DNA of 64,000 bases from an uncultured Actinobaculum sp. (GCA_938020505.1 CALIHR010000025.1:75411-139410), one strand, 5' to 3'; shown: positions 1-8,461, counted from the stretch's first letter. Notes: a model not told the origin generated them from the letters alone. Numbers and translations are program-made.

Positions 1-552
1 GAGGTCTTCGAGCTCGGCCTGGAGCGCCGCGACGTCGTCGCCATGCAGACCCGGCCCCCGTCGATCGAGGGCAGGGGCGAGGTGACGCTGCGCCGCCTCG
101 TGAAGGAGGCCCTGAGGATGCGCCCGGAGAGGATCGTCGTCGGGGAGGTGCGGTCTTCGGAGGCCTTCGACCTGCTCGTCGCCCTCAACGCCGGCGTTCC
201 GGGGGCGTGCACGATTCACGCGAACTCCGCCCGGGAGGCCGTCCTCAAGCTCACGACTCTTCCGCTCTTGGCCGGGGAGAACGTGACGTCGGCCTTCGTC
301 GTGCCGACGGTGGCCGGCGCGGTCGATCTCGTCGTCCACGTCGCCCGGGACGCCTCGGGGGAGCGCAGAGTCGCGGAAATATCGTCGGTCACCGGGAGAG
401 TCGAAGGAATGGCCGTTGAAATGGCGGGTCTGTTCGCCGAGAGGGAAGGGCGGCTCGTTCGCCTGCCGGGAGAGGTTCCCCGCCCCGAGCGCTTCGAGCG
501 GGCCGGCCTGTCCTTGGCCGAAGTTCTGGGAGGATCGCCATGGGAGCGATAG
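1..552 (+). CDS. tadA: Tad pilus assembly ATPase TadA/CpaF, 3' part only
   Basis: This is the C-terminal part of the hexameric secretion ATPase that powers Flp/Tad pilus assembly at the inner face of the membrane. The reading frame is open from base 1, so the 5' part, including Walker A, lies outside the window. Seen here are the RPPSIEGRGEVTLRRLV segment, the RPERIVVGEVR stretch typical of the Walker B/Asp-box region of CpaF ATPases, and the TIHANSAREA histidine box. The gene overlaps the next one by 13 bp and starts a tightly packed tad operon. The family assignment is firm; only the truncation by the window edge limits it. Confidence 0.93.
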   Translation, partial: EVFELGLERRDVVAMQTRPPSIEGRGEVTLRRLVKEALRMRPERIVVGEVRSSEAFDLLVALNAGVPGACTIHANSAREAVLKLTTLPLLAGENVTSAFVVPTVAGAVDLVVHVARDASGERRVAEISSVTGRVEGMAVEMAGLFAEREGRLVRLPGEVPRPERFERAGLSLAEVLGGSPWER

Positions 553-1385
553 TCGGCATGACGGCGGGGCTTGGCCTCGCCTTGGTCCTCGGCGCGCTGT
601 CCGGGGCCCTTCCCGAGCGCAAGCCTCGCCGGCGCCGCCGCGTGCGCCCGGCGCTCAATCCCGCTGCGGCAAGGTCCGTCGCGGTCAACACGGCGACGGC
701 GTCGGCAAGCGCGACTCTCGCCCTGCTCGTCGCCCGCAACGTCTGGTTTGCCCTCGCCGTCGCCCCGGTCGGGGCGTGGCTTCCCGCGGCGGCGGCGAAA
801 GGGAGGGCCCGCCGCCGCCTTGAGCGCGCCCGCGAGGCTTGGCCGGACGCGCTCGACGGCGTCGTCTCCGGGTTGCGAGCCGGCTTGGGCGTGGGGGAGT
901 CTCTCGCGGGCCTTGCCGAGCACGGGCCGGACGCAATGCGCGCCCCTTTCGCCCGCTTCGCCGATCGGCTTCGGGCCACGGGGCGGCTCGATCCCGCCCT
1001 CGACGGCCTCAAAAGGGAGATGGCCGATCCCGTGGCCGACCGGGTGGCCGAGGCGATGCGGCTCGCCAGCCGTCTGGGAGGCCACGACCTCGCAGGGATG
1101 ATGGAGGCCCTTTCGCGCAGCCTGCGGATGGAGAACAGAGCGAGAGGCGAGCTTTTGGCCCGCCAGTCGTGGACGGTCAACGGCGCCCGCGTCGCTGCGG
1201 CCGCGCCCTGGGCCGTCCTCGCGCTCCTTTCCACGCGTCCGCGCACCGTCGAGGCGTTCTCGACGAGCGCCGGAACCTTCGTCCTCCTCGGCGGCTTGGC
1301 GGCGACGGCCGTTGCTTACGCGCTCATGGCCAGGCTGGGAAGGCTGCCTTCCGAACCGCGAGTCTTGGCCGGCGATTCCCGATGA
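540..1385 (+). CDS. tadB: TadB-like inner-membrane platform protein (type II secretion F family)
   Basis: This 281-residue protein is the first of two GspF-family membrane platform proteins of the Tad pilus machine. A hydrophobic segment lies at the N terminus and two more at the C terminus (about residues 215-265). Between them is the soluble helical GspF core with the LDGVVSGLRAGLGVGESLAGLAEHGPD-type pattern. The ATG overlaps the end of tadA by 13 bp and the stop overlaps the tadC start as ATGA, which indicates translational coupling. TadB versus TadC is assigned from gene order, because the two are paralogous. Confidence 0.88.
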   Translation: MGAIVGMTAGLGLALVLGALSGALPERKPRRRRRVRPALNPAAARSVAVNTATASASATLALLVARNVWFALAVAPVGAWLPAAAAKGRARRRLERAREAWPDALDGVVSGLRAGLGVGESLAGLAEHGPDAMRAPFARFADRLRATGRLDPALDGLKREMADPVADRVAEAMRLASRLGGHDLAGMMEALSRSLRMENRARGELLARQSWTVNGARVAAAAPWAVLALLSTRPRTVEAFSTSAGTFVLLGGLAATAVAYALMARLGRLPSEPRVLAGDSR

Positions 1386-2248
1386 TCGGCGCGGTTTTGG
1401 GGGCTGTGGCCGGCCTCGGCTTCGTTCTCGCGGCCGTCGGATTGTTTGCCGGGCCGAGCTTCGCCGGGCGAGTCCTTCCCTATCTCGATGAGGAGTGGAG
1501 GCCTCCGCGCGCTCGCTGGCGCGACGCCGGGACGTCGTTCATGAGGGCCTGCGCCGAGGCGATCGGCTCGACGGCGGCGACCGTCGCCGCGCGATGCGAG
1601 GCCCTGGGAACGTTGACGCCCCTGCAGTTCAGGGCCCGCCAGCTTCAATGGGCGGCCGGAGGGGCGATCCTCGCCCTTGTCTGCGTCCTCGCATCGGGCG
1701 GAGCGGGCGGCCTCGCGCTTGCCCTCGTCCTGCCCGCGCTCGCTTGCCTCGGCGGCGCCGTCGCGGCCGACGTCGGCCTCAAGCGCCAGGTTGAGGGAAA
1801 GGAAAGGCGCCTCGCCCAGGAGCTGCCGGACGTCGCGGAGTTCCTGGCCCTTTCGGTGGGGGCGGGCGAGTCGGTGCGCGCGGGGCTCGAACGAGTGGCC
1901 GGGATGGGGACAGGGTTTTTCGTCGGCGAGATCGACAGGATTCTTCGCGACGTGCGAGCGGGCGCCGCTCTGACGGACGCGCTCGCGCGCTTCCAAGGCC
2001 GATGCGGCTCTCAACCGGTTCTGCGGTTCGTGGACGCGCTCATCGCCTCGCTTGACCGCGGCACGAGCCTCGCCGGGGTTCTCCACGCTCAGGCGGCTGA
2101 CGCTCGGTCCTCCGCCCGCCGCGAGCTTCTCGAGGCCGGCGGGCGAAAGGAGATCGCGATGATGGTTCCCGTCGTCTTCGTCATCCTTCCGACGACCGTT
2201 GTCTTCACACTGTTTCCCGGCCTTGCGGCCATGTCTGTTTTCACATGA
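1382..2248 (+). CDS. tadC: TadC-like inner-membrane platform protein (type II secretion F family)
   Basis: This 288-residue protein is the second GspF-type platform subunit. The start is the ATG at 1382, coupled to tadB through an ATGA overlap; a much longer upstream open frame is only a shadow of tadB. There are hydrophobic helices at about residues 1-30 and 85-125 and a C-terminal pair ending VPVVFVILPTTVVFTLFPGL. The central ELPDVAEFLALSVGAGES motif is the classic TadC/GspF signature. It would form the membrane platform on which TadA acts. The 3' end overlaps the next small gene by 4 bp. Confidence 0.9.
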   Translation: MIGAVLGAVAGLGFVLAAVGLFAGPSFAGRVLPYLDEEWRPPRARWRDAGTSFMRACAEAIGSTAATVAARCEALGTLTPLQFRARQLQWAAGGAILALVCVLASGGAGGLALALVLPALACLGGAVAADVGLKRQVEGKERRLAQELPDVAEFLALSVGAGESVRAGLERVAGMGTGFFVGEIDRILRDVRAGAALTDALARFQGRCGSQPVLRFVDALIASLDRGTSLAGVLHAQAADARSSARRELLEAGGRKEIAMMVPVVFVILPTTVVFTLFPGLAAMSVFT

Positions 2249-2316
2249 AAGAGGTACCAAACATGAAAAGGCTCCGCCACATGAAAGGGCTCCATTGCAT
2301 GAAAGAGGTTCAAACG
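2245..2316 (+). repeat. four 18-bp tandem units each beginning ATGAAA
   Basis: Four consecutive 18-bp units start at 2245, 2263, 2281 and 2299. Each begins ATGAAA and keeps frame, encoding MKEVPN, MKRLRH, MKGLHC and MKEVQT. Every unit therefore supplies an in-frame start codon for the small pilin-like gene. Copy-number change would lengthen or shorten the N terminus by six residues without breaking the frame. Confidence 0.85.
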
Positions 2317-2517
2317 GCCCCGGACGTTTCCGCGATCCGCAGGGCTCGCCTTGAAAGCGTCAAGCTTCCCGCCGCCGAGGCCGAACGCGGAGACGTGCCC
2401 GGCTGGGTCCTCGTCACCCTCATGACGGCCGGGCTGGTCGTCGCCTTATGGACGATCGCCGGCCCCGCGCTCGTCGACATCTTCACCAATGCGCTCGAGC
2501 GGGTGAAGAACCTTTGA
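2245..2517 (+). CDS. small Flp-pilin-like membrane protein with repeated N terminus
   Basis: This 90-residue protein sits where the Flp major pilin, or a small membrane partner, is found in actinobacterial tad loci. A charged region ending ERGDVPGW is followed by one hydrophobic helix (about residues 53-75) and an amphipathic tail. The Glu just before the hydrophobic helix is reminiscent of prepilin E+5, but no clear G/XXXXE(Y) cleavage site is seen. The N terminus consists of four six-residue units each beginning MK, so the start could be 2245, 2263, 2281 or 2299. The 2245 start is kept because it overlaps the tadC stop. Pilin identity is inferred from context. Confidence 0.65.
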   Translation: MKEVPNMKRLRHMKGLHCMKEVQTAPDVSAIRRARLESVKLPAAEAERGDVPGWVLVTLMTAGLVVALWTIAGPALVDIFTNALERVKNL

Positions 2518-3101
2518 TGGCTGAACAAGTGACTGCGTCTGTCTCGGCCGCGAAGCCGGATTCGTTTCCGCCAGCCGCCTGTTTCAGCGAAGACGCCGGA
2601 TTTGAAGCCAGCGTAAGCTGTGACGCGAGCGCCGGTTCCGATGCAAACGCCGGTTCTAAAGGGAAGGCCGGTTTTGCCGGGAGCGCAAACCTCGACGGGC
2701 GCTCGGCCTCAGACGCAAACGCCGCTTTCCGCGAGAACGCAGGGTTCGACGGCAACGAGAGGGGCAGCGCCGTCGTCGGCTTTGCCCTGACCGCTCCGCT
2801 GCTGGTGGCCGGCTTCGTCGCGCTCCTCGGACTCGTCCTCGCCCTTTCCGTCCGCGCGGTCGCCGCGGACGCGGCCGCCCAAGGGGCCCGATACGGCGCG
2901 CAGTCCGGTGCGGGGGCGGAGGCGGCCGAAAGACGCACGCGAGACCTTTTGCAATCGAGCCTCGCAGCTGATTGCGCCGTCTCCGCCCGCGTCGACAGAC
3001 GCGCAGGCGTTCCCGTCGTGGAAGTCGAAGTCGAAGTGCCGATTCCCCTGTATCCGGGTTCGACGAAGATGAAAGTCAAAGGCCATGCCCCGCTCGAATG
3101 A
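2517..3101 (+). CDS. TadE-family pseudopilin-like protein with low-complexity N terminus
   Basis: This 194-residue protein has the TadE signature ERGSAVVGFALTAPLLVAGF (about residues 80-100) followed by a long hydrophobic helix, the usual single-helix anchor of Tad minor pseudopilins. The ATG at 2517 overlaps the stop of the preceding gene by one base. Residues 20-78 are unusual: a Ser/Ala/Gly/Asn-rich stretch of irregular units such as DANAGSKGKAGF and DANAAFRENAGF before the TadE motif, where family members are normally short. The C-terminal half is extracytoplasmic with a beta-rich end. The 3' end overlaps the next gene by 17 bp. Confidence 0.83.
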   Translation: MAEQVTASVSAAKPDSFPPAACFSEDAGFEASVSCDASAGSDANAGSKGKAGFAGSANLDGRSASDANAAFRENAGFDGNERGSAVVGFALTAPLLVAGFVALLGLVLALSVRAVAADAAAQGARYGAQSGAGAEAAERRTRDLLQSSLAADCAVSARVDRRAGVPVVEVEVEVPIPLYPGSTKMKVKGHAPLE

Positions 3102-3528
3102 CCCCGCCGGAACTCGCCGTCCCCCAAACGGCGAACGCGGAAACGCGATCGTCGAGTCCGTCGGCGTGCTCGTCGTCCTCGTTCTGCCTGCGATCGTCGC
3201 GGCACTTGCCCTGGCCGCCGCTTTCTCCGCCAAATCGGCGGCCGGCTCGGCTGCGAGGGACGCCGCGCGCGCCTATGTTCGGGCGACGTCTTCCAGCGAG
3301 GGCCGGGAGCGCGCGACTGCACTCGCCCGGCTGGCCTTTGCCGACCGCGGCATCCACGCCGAACCGCGGCTGGCTTTTGCGTGCACCCGCGACCCCTGCC
3401 TTAGCCCCGGAGGCCACGTCGACGTCGTGATGACGGTCGACGTCGCGCTTCCGATCGTCGACGCCCCCGTCGAAGTGACGGAGAAACGGAGGTTCGCCGT
3501 CGATGCGTTGAGGAGGACGCGCCGATGA
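3085..3528 (+). CDS. TadE/TadF-like pseudopilin
   Basis: This 147-residue protein has a short basic N terminus, the GERGNAIVESVGVLVVLVLPAIVAAL motif with one transmembrane helix, then a helical AARDAARAYVRA segment. That segment resembles the conserved region after the TadE helix. Two cysteines (ACTRDPC) in the extracytoplasmic part could form a disulfide. It is the second of three pseudopilin-like genes in the operon, overlapping its neighbours by 17 bp (5') and 4 bp (3'). It could be called TadE or TadF; the sequence alone does not separate them. Confidence 0.82.
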   Translation: MPRSNDPAGTRRPPNGERGNAIVESVGVLVVLVLPAIVAALALAAAFSAKSAAGSAARDAARAYVRATSSSEGRERATALARLAFADRGIHAEPRLAFACTRDPCLSPGGHVDVVMTVDVALPIVDAPVEVTEKRRFAVDALRRTRR

Positions 3529-3572
3529 CCACTGACGGCAACGCGCCGATGACCACTGACGGCAACGCGCCG
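3525..3572 (+). repeat. 24-bp perfect tandem duplication at the start of the tadG-like gene
   Basis: Two identical 24-bp units (3525-3548 and 3549-3572) encode MTTDGNAP twice. A third partial unit begins at 3573, and the last nine bases of the upstream gene resemble the unit tail. Each unit begins with an in-frame ATG. Confidence 0.85.
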
Positions 3573-4157
3573 ATGACCGCCGCTGCTCGAACGAATGCGG
3601 CTGCGCCGCTCGACGGCCGCCCGCCCCTTGGAGCGACGCGCGGCCTCTCCTCCGGCGAGGCGCCCACCGCCAGCGGCGAACGCGGAAACATCCTCGTTCT
3701 GGGAACGGCGATGTGGTTGGCGGCGGTTGTCGCCCTCGCCGTCGTTGTGAATGTGACGTCGCTGTACATTCAGCGACGCGAGCTCATGGCGGCGGCCGAT
3801 TCGATCGCCCTCGAAGCCGCACAGGAGGTCGATGAAAACGCCTACTACGGCGGCGCGGGGGAAAACGGTTCAGGGCCCAGCGGCGCCGCCAGCCCCGGAG
3901 TTTCGGCTTTTTCGAGCCGATTGTACGGGCAAAGTCAAATGTACGGGCAAGACGGACGGCGCGTGCGCTCGCGTGCGGAGCGGCTCGCCGGAGCGGGAAT
4001 CCGAGTCGGCGAACCCACGGGGGTGCGCGGCGGAAGCGTCGTCGTGACGCTCGAAACGGAGGCCCGCCTGCCCCTGTCCATCGACGGCTTCGGGCCGAGG
4101 TTCGTGCGAATCGGCGCGACGAGCTCGGCCAAACTGCGGGCAATCGACGCGCCATGA
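3525..4157 (+). CDS. TadG-like pilus assembly protein
   Basis: This 210-residue protein has the GERGNILVLGTAMWLAAVVALAVVVN anchor (about residues 51-75) followed by ELMAAADSIALEAAQ. This matches the N-terminal module of TadG-like proteins (putative Flp pilus-assembly TadE/G-like). No von Willebrand factor domain is present, so it is a short form. The N terminus begins with a duplicated MTTDGNAP unit. It is the last gene of the tad operon in this window, with 14 bp to prfB and no obvious terminator between them. Confidence 0.82.
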   Translation: MTTDGNAPMTTDGNAPMTAAARTNAAAPLDGRPPLGATRGLSSGEAPTASGERGNILVLGTAMWLAAVVALAVVVNVTSLYIQRRELMAAADSIALEAAQEVDENAYYGGAGENGSGPSGAASPGVSAFSSRLYGQSQMYGQDGRRVRSRAERLAGAGIRVGEPTGVRGGSVVVTLETEARLPLSIDGFGPRFVRIGATSSAKLRAIDAP

Positions 4158-4171
4158 GGTAGCCTTGGGCC

Positions 4172-5308
4172 GTGGCAACCGATCATCAGGCAGAAATCGA
4201 AGCTCTGCGAAAGACGTTCCAGCAGATCTCCTCCGTGTCGAATCCGGAGGGGCTGCGCGAGCGCATCGCCGAGCTGACGGAGGCGTCGGCAGACCCCGAT
4301 CTTTGGGACGACCAAGACAAGGCTCAGGCCGTCACGTCCAAGCTTTCGCACGCCCAGGCCGAACTGGACAAAATCAATGCCATGTCCTCCGCGCTGGACG
4401 ACCTCGAGGCGCTCAAAGAGATGGCCGACGAGGAGGCCGGCTCCGACCCCGAGACGGCCTCGGAGCTCTACTCGGACCTTGAGCGCGAGCTCGGACAAGT
4501 CGGCGCAGACATGTCCGAGCTGGAGATCCGCACGCTGCTGTCGGGCAAGTACGACGAGCGCGAGGCCGTCGTGACGATACGTTCGGGGGCCGGAGGGGTC
4601 GACGCCGCAGATTTCGCCCAGATCCTCCAGCGCATGTACCTGCGCTGGGCCGAGCGCCGCGGCTACAGCGCCAAAGTGCTCGACACGTCGTACGCCGAAG
4701 AGGCCGGGATCAAATCGACGACCTTTGAGATCGGCGCGCCCTATGCTTACGGAACTCTCTCCGTTGAAGCCGGAACGCACCGCCTGGTGCGCATCAGCCC
4801 CTTCGACAACCAGGGGAGGCGCCAAACCTCCTTCGCCGCCGTCGAGGTCATACCCCTCATTGAGCAGACCGACCACATCGACGTTTCCGAAGCCGACATC
4901 CGCGTCGACGTCTTTCGCTCGTCGGGGCCTGGCGGGCAGTCCGTCAACACCACGGACTCCGCAGTTCGCATCACACACATTCCAACCGGGATCGTCGTCT
5001 CGATGCAGGATGAGAAGTCCCAAATCCAAAACAGGGCCGCGGCGATGCGAGTGCTCCAATCGCGGCTCCTGCTCCTGAAACAGGAGGAGGAAGCCCGCGA
5101 GAAGAAGGAGCTCGCCGGAGACATCAAGGCCTCGTGGGGAGACCAGATGCGTTCGTACGTGCTCCAGCCTTACCAGATGGTTAAAGACCTGCGGACGGGA
5201 TACGAGGCGGGCAACCCCGAGGCGGTGTTCGACGGCGACATCGACGGCTTCATCGACGCCGGCATCCGATGGCGCGCCACCGGCGTCAAGGCCGTCGAAG
5301 GAGAATGA
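4172..5308 (+). CDS. prfB: peptide chain release factor 2
   Basis: RF2 recognises UGA and UAA stop codons on the ribosome and triggers peptide release. The 378-residue protein has the N-terminal coiled domain, the SPF tripeptide for stop-codon reading within VRISPFDNQGRRQ, and the universal GGQ motif in SSGPGGQSVNTTDSA (about residues 250-260). SPF, rather than PxT, identifies RF2. The start is GTG at 4172. There is no in-frame TGA near codon 26, so the programmed frameshift known from many bacteria is absent. It heads the prfB-ftsE-ftsX-hydrolase-smpB block common in actinobacteria. Confidence 0.97.
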   Translation: MATDHQAEIEALRKTFQQISSVSNPEGLRERIAELTEASADPDLWDDQDKAQAVTSKLSHAQAELDKINAMSSALDDLEALKEMADEEAGSDPETASELYSDLERELGQVGADMSELEIRTLLSGKYDEREAVVTIRSGAGGVDAADFAQILQRMYLRWAERRGYSAKVLDTSYAEEAGIKSTTFEIGAPYAYGTLSVEAGTHRLVRISPFDNQGRRQTSFAAVEVIPLIEQTDHIDVSEADIRVDVFRSSGPGGQSVNTTDSAVRITHIPTGIVVSMQDEKSQIQNRAAAMRVLQSRLLLLKQEEEAREKKELAGDIKASWGDQMRSYVLQPYQMVKDLRTGYEAGNPEAVFDGDIDGFIDAGIRWRATGVKAVEGE

Positions 5309-5484
5309 CGACGGGAGCCGGCCCGCAAGCAGCCGGCTTCCGTGAGCGGCCGGCCCCCGCAGGCAGCTCGGCAGGCGAGCGGTCTTCGTCCAGATTTCGA
5401 CGTCGTCGGCGCGCCTAGGAGAGAAACCGCCTGTTGACGCGTAAGGTCTATGCGACCCATGGCGTTATCAATCCGGCGGTTTTT

Positions 5485-6177
5485 ATGATCACATTCGACA
5501 AGGTGACGAAGCTCTACCAAAGAGGCGCTCACCCTGCCCTCGACGATGTCAGCATCGACGTCGAGCGCGGAGAGTTCGTTTTCCTCGTGGGCCCCTCCGG
5601 CTCCGGAAAGTCCACGATGCTTTCGCTCATCCTCGCGGAGGAGCGCCCCACGTCCGGCCGCGTCCACGTTCTCGGAAAAGACCTGTCGAAAGTCTCCCAG
5701 CGCCGCGTGCCGCTGCTGCGCCGTCAGATCGGAACCGTTTTTCAAGACTTCCGCCTGCTCGACGACAAGAACGCCTACGAGAACGTCATGCTTGCGCTTC
5801 AGGTCATCGGCGCGCCGCGCCACAGGATCAAAACCGAGGTGCCCGAGGTCATCGAGATGGTCGGCCTTGAAGGCAAGGAGAAGCGTTACATGACCGAGCT
5901 TTCGGGCGGCGAGCGTCAGCGCGTCGCAATCGCCCGGGCCATGGTCAACAGGCCGCAGGTGCTCCTGGCCGACGAGCCCACCGGAAACCTCGACCTCGAA
6001 ACGGGCATGTCCATTATGCGTCTGCTTGACCGCATCAACCGCTCGGGCACGACGGTCGTCATGGCCACCCACGATCAGAGCATCGTCAACCAGCTCCGCA
6101 AGCGCGTCGTCGAACTCAAAGACGGAACGGTCGTCAGGGACGAGGCGCGCGGCGTCTACGGAGGTGAAAAGCAGTGA
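5485..6177 (+). CDS. ftsE: cell-division ABC ATPase FtsE
   Basis: FtsE is the cytoplasmic ATPase that, with FtsX, transmits the division signal to a periplasmic peptidoglycan hydrolase. The 230-residue protein begins MITFDKVTKLY, the usual FtsE start; an upstream TTG (5434) would add 17 unlike residues and is not chosen. Walker A is GPSGSGKST, the signature is LSGGERQR, Walker B is VLLADEP, and the H-loop is MATHD. The stop overlaps the ftsX GTG by 4 bp. Confidence 0.96.
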   Translation: MITFDKVTKLYQRGAHPALDDVSIDVERGEFVFLVGPSGSGKSTMLSLILAEERPTSGRVHVLGKDLSKVSQRRVPLLRRQIGTVFQDFRLLDDKNAYENVMLALQVIGAPRHRIKTEVPEVIEMVGLEGKEKRYMTELSGGERQRVAIARAMVNRPQVLLADEPTGNLDLETGMSIMRLLDRINRSGTTVVMATHDQSIVNQLRKRVVELKDGTVVRDEARGVYGGEKQ

Positions 6178-7088
6178 GGCTGCGCTTTGTCAGCACCCAA
6201 ACGCTCAAGGGGCTGTGGTCGAATCGGGCCATGGCGGTCTCCGTCATGCTCGTCACCTTCGTCTCCCTTCTGTTCATCGGGTCGGCGTCGCTGCTGCAGA
6301 AGCAGATCGGCGTGGTCCGCGACCAGTGGCTTTCCGACCTCGAAATCTCCGTCTTCATGTGCCCGGCCAACTCCAACAAGGCCGGCTGCGCCGACGGAGA
6401 GGCGACCGACAAGCAGATCGCGGCCATCCGCAAGGAGCTCACGGAAGGCCAGCTGTCCAAGTACGTTGAGAAGTTCAGGTTCGAAACGAAAGACCAGGCG
6501 CTCGAAAACTACCGCAAGCAGATGAGGGGCTCGGGCTTCGAGGAAGGCGTGACGAAGGAGGACATGCAGGTCTCCTTCCGCATCAAGCTCACCGACCCGA
6601 GCGACTACAAGAAAGTCACCGAGACCCTGACCGGGCGCCCGGGAGTGGAGACGGTCGAAGACCAGTCTCAGCAGGTCGATCCGCTCATCAGGGTCCTTGA
6701 CAGGCTCAGCTATGTCTCCGCGGGCCTCGCGGTGGTCATGGTGGTCATAGCTCTGCTCCTCATACCCACGACCATCCGCCTGTCGGCTATGTCCAGACGC
6801 GACGAAACCGAGATCATGCGGTACGTCGGCGCATCGAATTTCTTCATAGAGCTGCCGTTCATATTGGAGGGAGCGGCAGCCGCACTCGTAGGATCGCTTT
6901 TGGCGGTAGGAGGCCTGTGGGCGGCCGTCGTCTACTTCATTCAGGAGTGGCTGTCGGACACCGTCACATGGATCCGTCAAATCCAAACCAGCGATCTGTT
7001 CGTCATCGCCCCATGGCTCGTCGCGGGGGCGGTGCTCGTGGCCGCTTCGGCTTCATGGATCACACTGCGTCGCTATGCAAAGGTCTGA
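6174..7088 (+). CDS. ftsX: cell-division permease-like protein FtsX
   Basis: This 304-residue protein has one N-terminal transmembrane helix (about residues 20-42), a large extracytoplasmic loop (about 45-170) and three C-terminal helices, the standard FtsX topology. The extracytoplasmic loop holds a Cys pair (MCPANSNKAGC), which may form a disulfide. The AMSRRDETEIMRYVGAS segment is the conserved coupling region before the last two helices. The start is GTG, coupled to ftsE by a GTGA overlap. FtsX would anchor and activate the hydrolase encoded next, 2 bp downstream. Confidence 0.95.
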   Translation: MRLRFVSTQTLKGLWSNRAMAVSVMLVTFVSLLFIGSASLLQKQIGVVRDQWLSDLEISVFMCPANSNKAGCADGEATDKQIAAIRKELTEGQLSKYVEKFRFETKDQALENYRKQMRGSGFEEGVTKEDMQVSFRIKLTDPSDYKKVTETLTGRPGVETVEDQSQQVDPLIRVLDRLSYVSAGLAVVMVVIALLLIPTTIRLSAMSRRDETEIMRYVGASNFFIELPFILEGAAAALVGSLLAVGGLWAAVVYFIQEWLSDTVTWIRQIQTSDLFVIAPWLVAGAVLVAASASWITLRRYAKV

Positions 7089-7090
7089 TT

Positions 7091-8461
7091 ATGTCAATTA
7101 AAAGCTCCCGCTTCCTGTGCGCCTTCGCGGCGGCCGCTCTGGCCATCGCCGCGACGTCCCCGTCCCAGGCGGACGAGCGCGACGATCTGCTGAAGAAAAA
7201 GCAAGAGCAGGAGCGCCAGATCGAGAACTACAAGTCCTCGCTCGAAGGCGTGAACACGAATCTGCAAAAGGTCTACCTCGACCTCCAGCAGACCCAGGCT
7301 CGGATTCCCGTTGCCGAAGCCGAGTTGAAAACGGCGAAATCGGAGCTGGCGGCCGCAACCCGCCAGCAGGAAGTCGTGGCCGGCCAGCTCCAGGCCGCGC
7401 AGTCTGAGCTCAACTCGATCGAAAAAGAAGTCCGTTCGGGCGAGAAGGCCATCGCCGTCACCCGCAAGGATCTGGGGACGGTCGCCCGCGCCGAGTACCG
7501 CGGAGACACGCTCCCGAGCACGTGGGACCTCATGGTCGGCTCGCGGTCCTCAGAGGACTTCTACAACTCGGTTTCGGCCACTCGCGCCGCATTCCGCAAG
7601 CAGACCGCGGCGCTCCAGAAGGTCCAGCAGAAGACGGCGACGGCGCGAAATCGCCAGGCCCGCCAGAGCGCCGTGCGAAAGAGAGTCGCCCAGCTGAAGT
7701 CGGAGGCGGACGCGCTCGTGGCTGACAAGGCGAGCAAGCAGGCCGCCGCGGAGTCGAAGGCCAAGCAGCTGTCTGCCCTTAAAACGACGTACACCACGCA
7801 GTCCCAGCAGCTGGAGGCTCAAAAGGGCCAGTTCCAGGCCTCGATCCAAGAGGTCAACACCGCCCGCGACGCCACGGCGTCTCAGATCGCCGCGATCGAC
7901 GCCGAGAACCGCCGCAAGGCGCAGGCCGCCGCTGCCGCGGCTCAGGCCGAGGCCAGGAAGAACAGTGCAAAGAACGCCCCCGCGGCGCCCGCGCAGCCCC
8001 AGCAGCCTGCGGGCGGCGGGGGAGGCGCGGGCCAGTCCGTCGTCGGCGGAGGCTTCCTCATTCCCGTCATTCCGCGGCCTCTTCAGGTGACCTCGCCTTT
8101 CGGCATGCGCTACTACCCCTTCGGCGGGTACTACATGCACAACGGCGTCGACCTCAGGTCCCGCTGCGGCCAGGCGCAGGTCGCGGCGGGCGACGGAGTC
8201 GTCGCAAAGACGGTTCCCGCCCCCGGCAACTCCACGCACGGAAATCAGGTGTTTCTCAACCTCGGAGTCGTCAACGGGCATTCGTGGGTGGTTGTGACGA
8301 ACCACATGTCCGGCTTCGCCGTCTCCGCCGGTCAGACGGTCAAAAAGGGCCAGCTCATCGGGTGGACCGGCCAGACCGGCCAGGTCACCGGATGCCACGT
8401 CCACATGGAGGTGTGGCGCGACGGAAAGGTTGTCAACCCGATGTCGCTTCCCGGTTTCTGA
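7091..8461 (+). CDS. secreted coiled-coil M23 peptidoglycan endopeptidase, probable FtsEX effector
   Basis: This 456-residue exported protein has a signal peptide (cleavage probably after SPSQA, about residue 28) and a long Gln/Lys/Ala-rich coiled coil (about 30-305). A short Ala/Pro/Gly linker is followed by a C-terminal M23 (LytM) domain. The zinc and catalytic residues are intact: His350 and Asp354 in HNGVDL, and His436/His438 in CHVHME. Coiled coil plus LytM immediately after ftsEX is the EnvC-like layout, but here the enzyme is not degenerate. That suggests it cuts cell-wall crosslinks itself under FtsEX control. The ATG at 7091 is 2 bp after ftsX. Confidence 0.92.
   Translation: MSIKSSRFLCAFAAAALAIAATSPSQADERDDLLKKKQEQERQIENYKSSLEGVNTNLQKVYLDLQQTQARIPVAEAELKTAKSELAAATRQQEVVAGQLQAAQSELNSIEKEVRSGEKAIAVTRKDLGTVARAEYRGDTLPSTWDLMVGSRSSEDFYNSVSATRAAFRKQTAALQKVQQKTATARNRQARQSAVRKRVAQLKSEADALVADKASKQAAAESKAKQLSALKTTYTTQSQQLEAQKGQFQASIQEVNTARDATASQIAAIDAENRRKAQAAAAAAQAEARKNSAKNAPAAPAQPQQPAGGGGGAGQSVVGGGFLIPVIPRPLQVTSPFGMRYYPFGGYYMHNGVDLRSRCGQAQVAAGDGVVAKTVPAPGNSTHGNQVFLNLGVVNGHSWVVVTNHMSGFAVSAGQTVKKGQLIGWTGQTGQVTGCHVHMEVWRDGKVVNPMSLPGF

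Noticed and set aside
4172..4300. Programmed +1 frameshift in prfB
   Set aside because: The frame is open throughout with no in-frame TGA near codon 26, so RF2 here is made without frameshifting.
3935..5059. 374-codon minus-strand frame
   Set aside because: It is antisense to tadG and prfB and has no recognisable motif.
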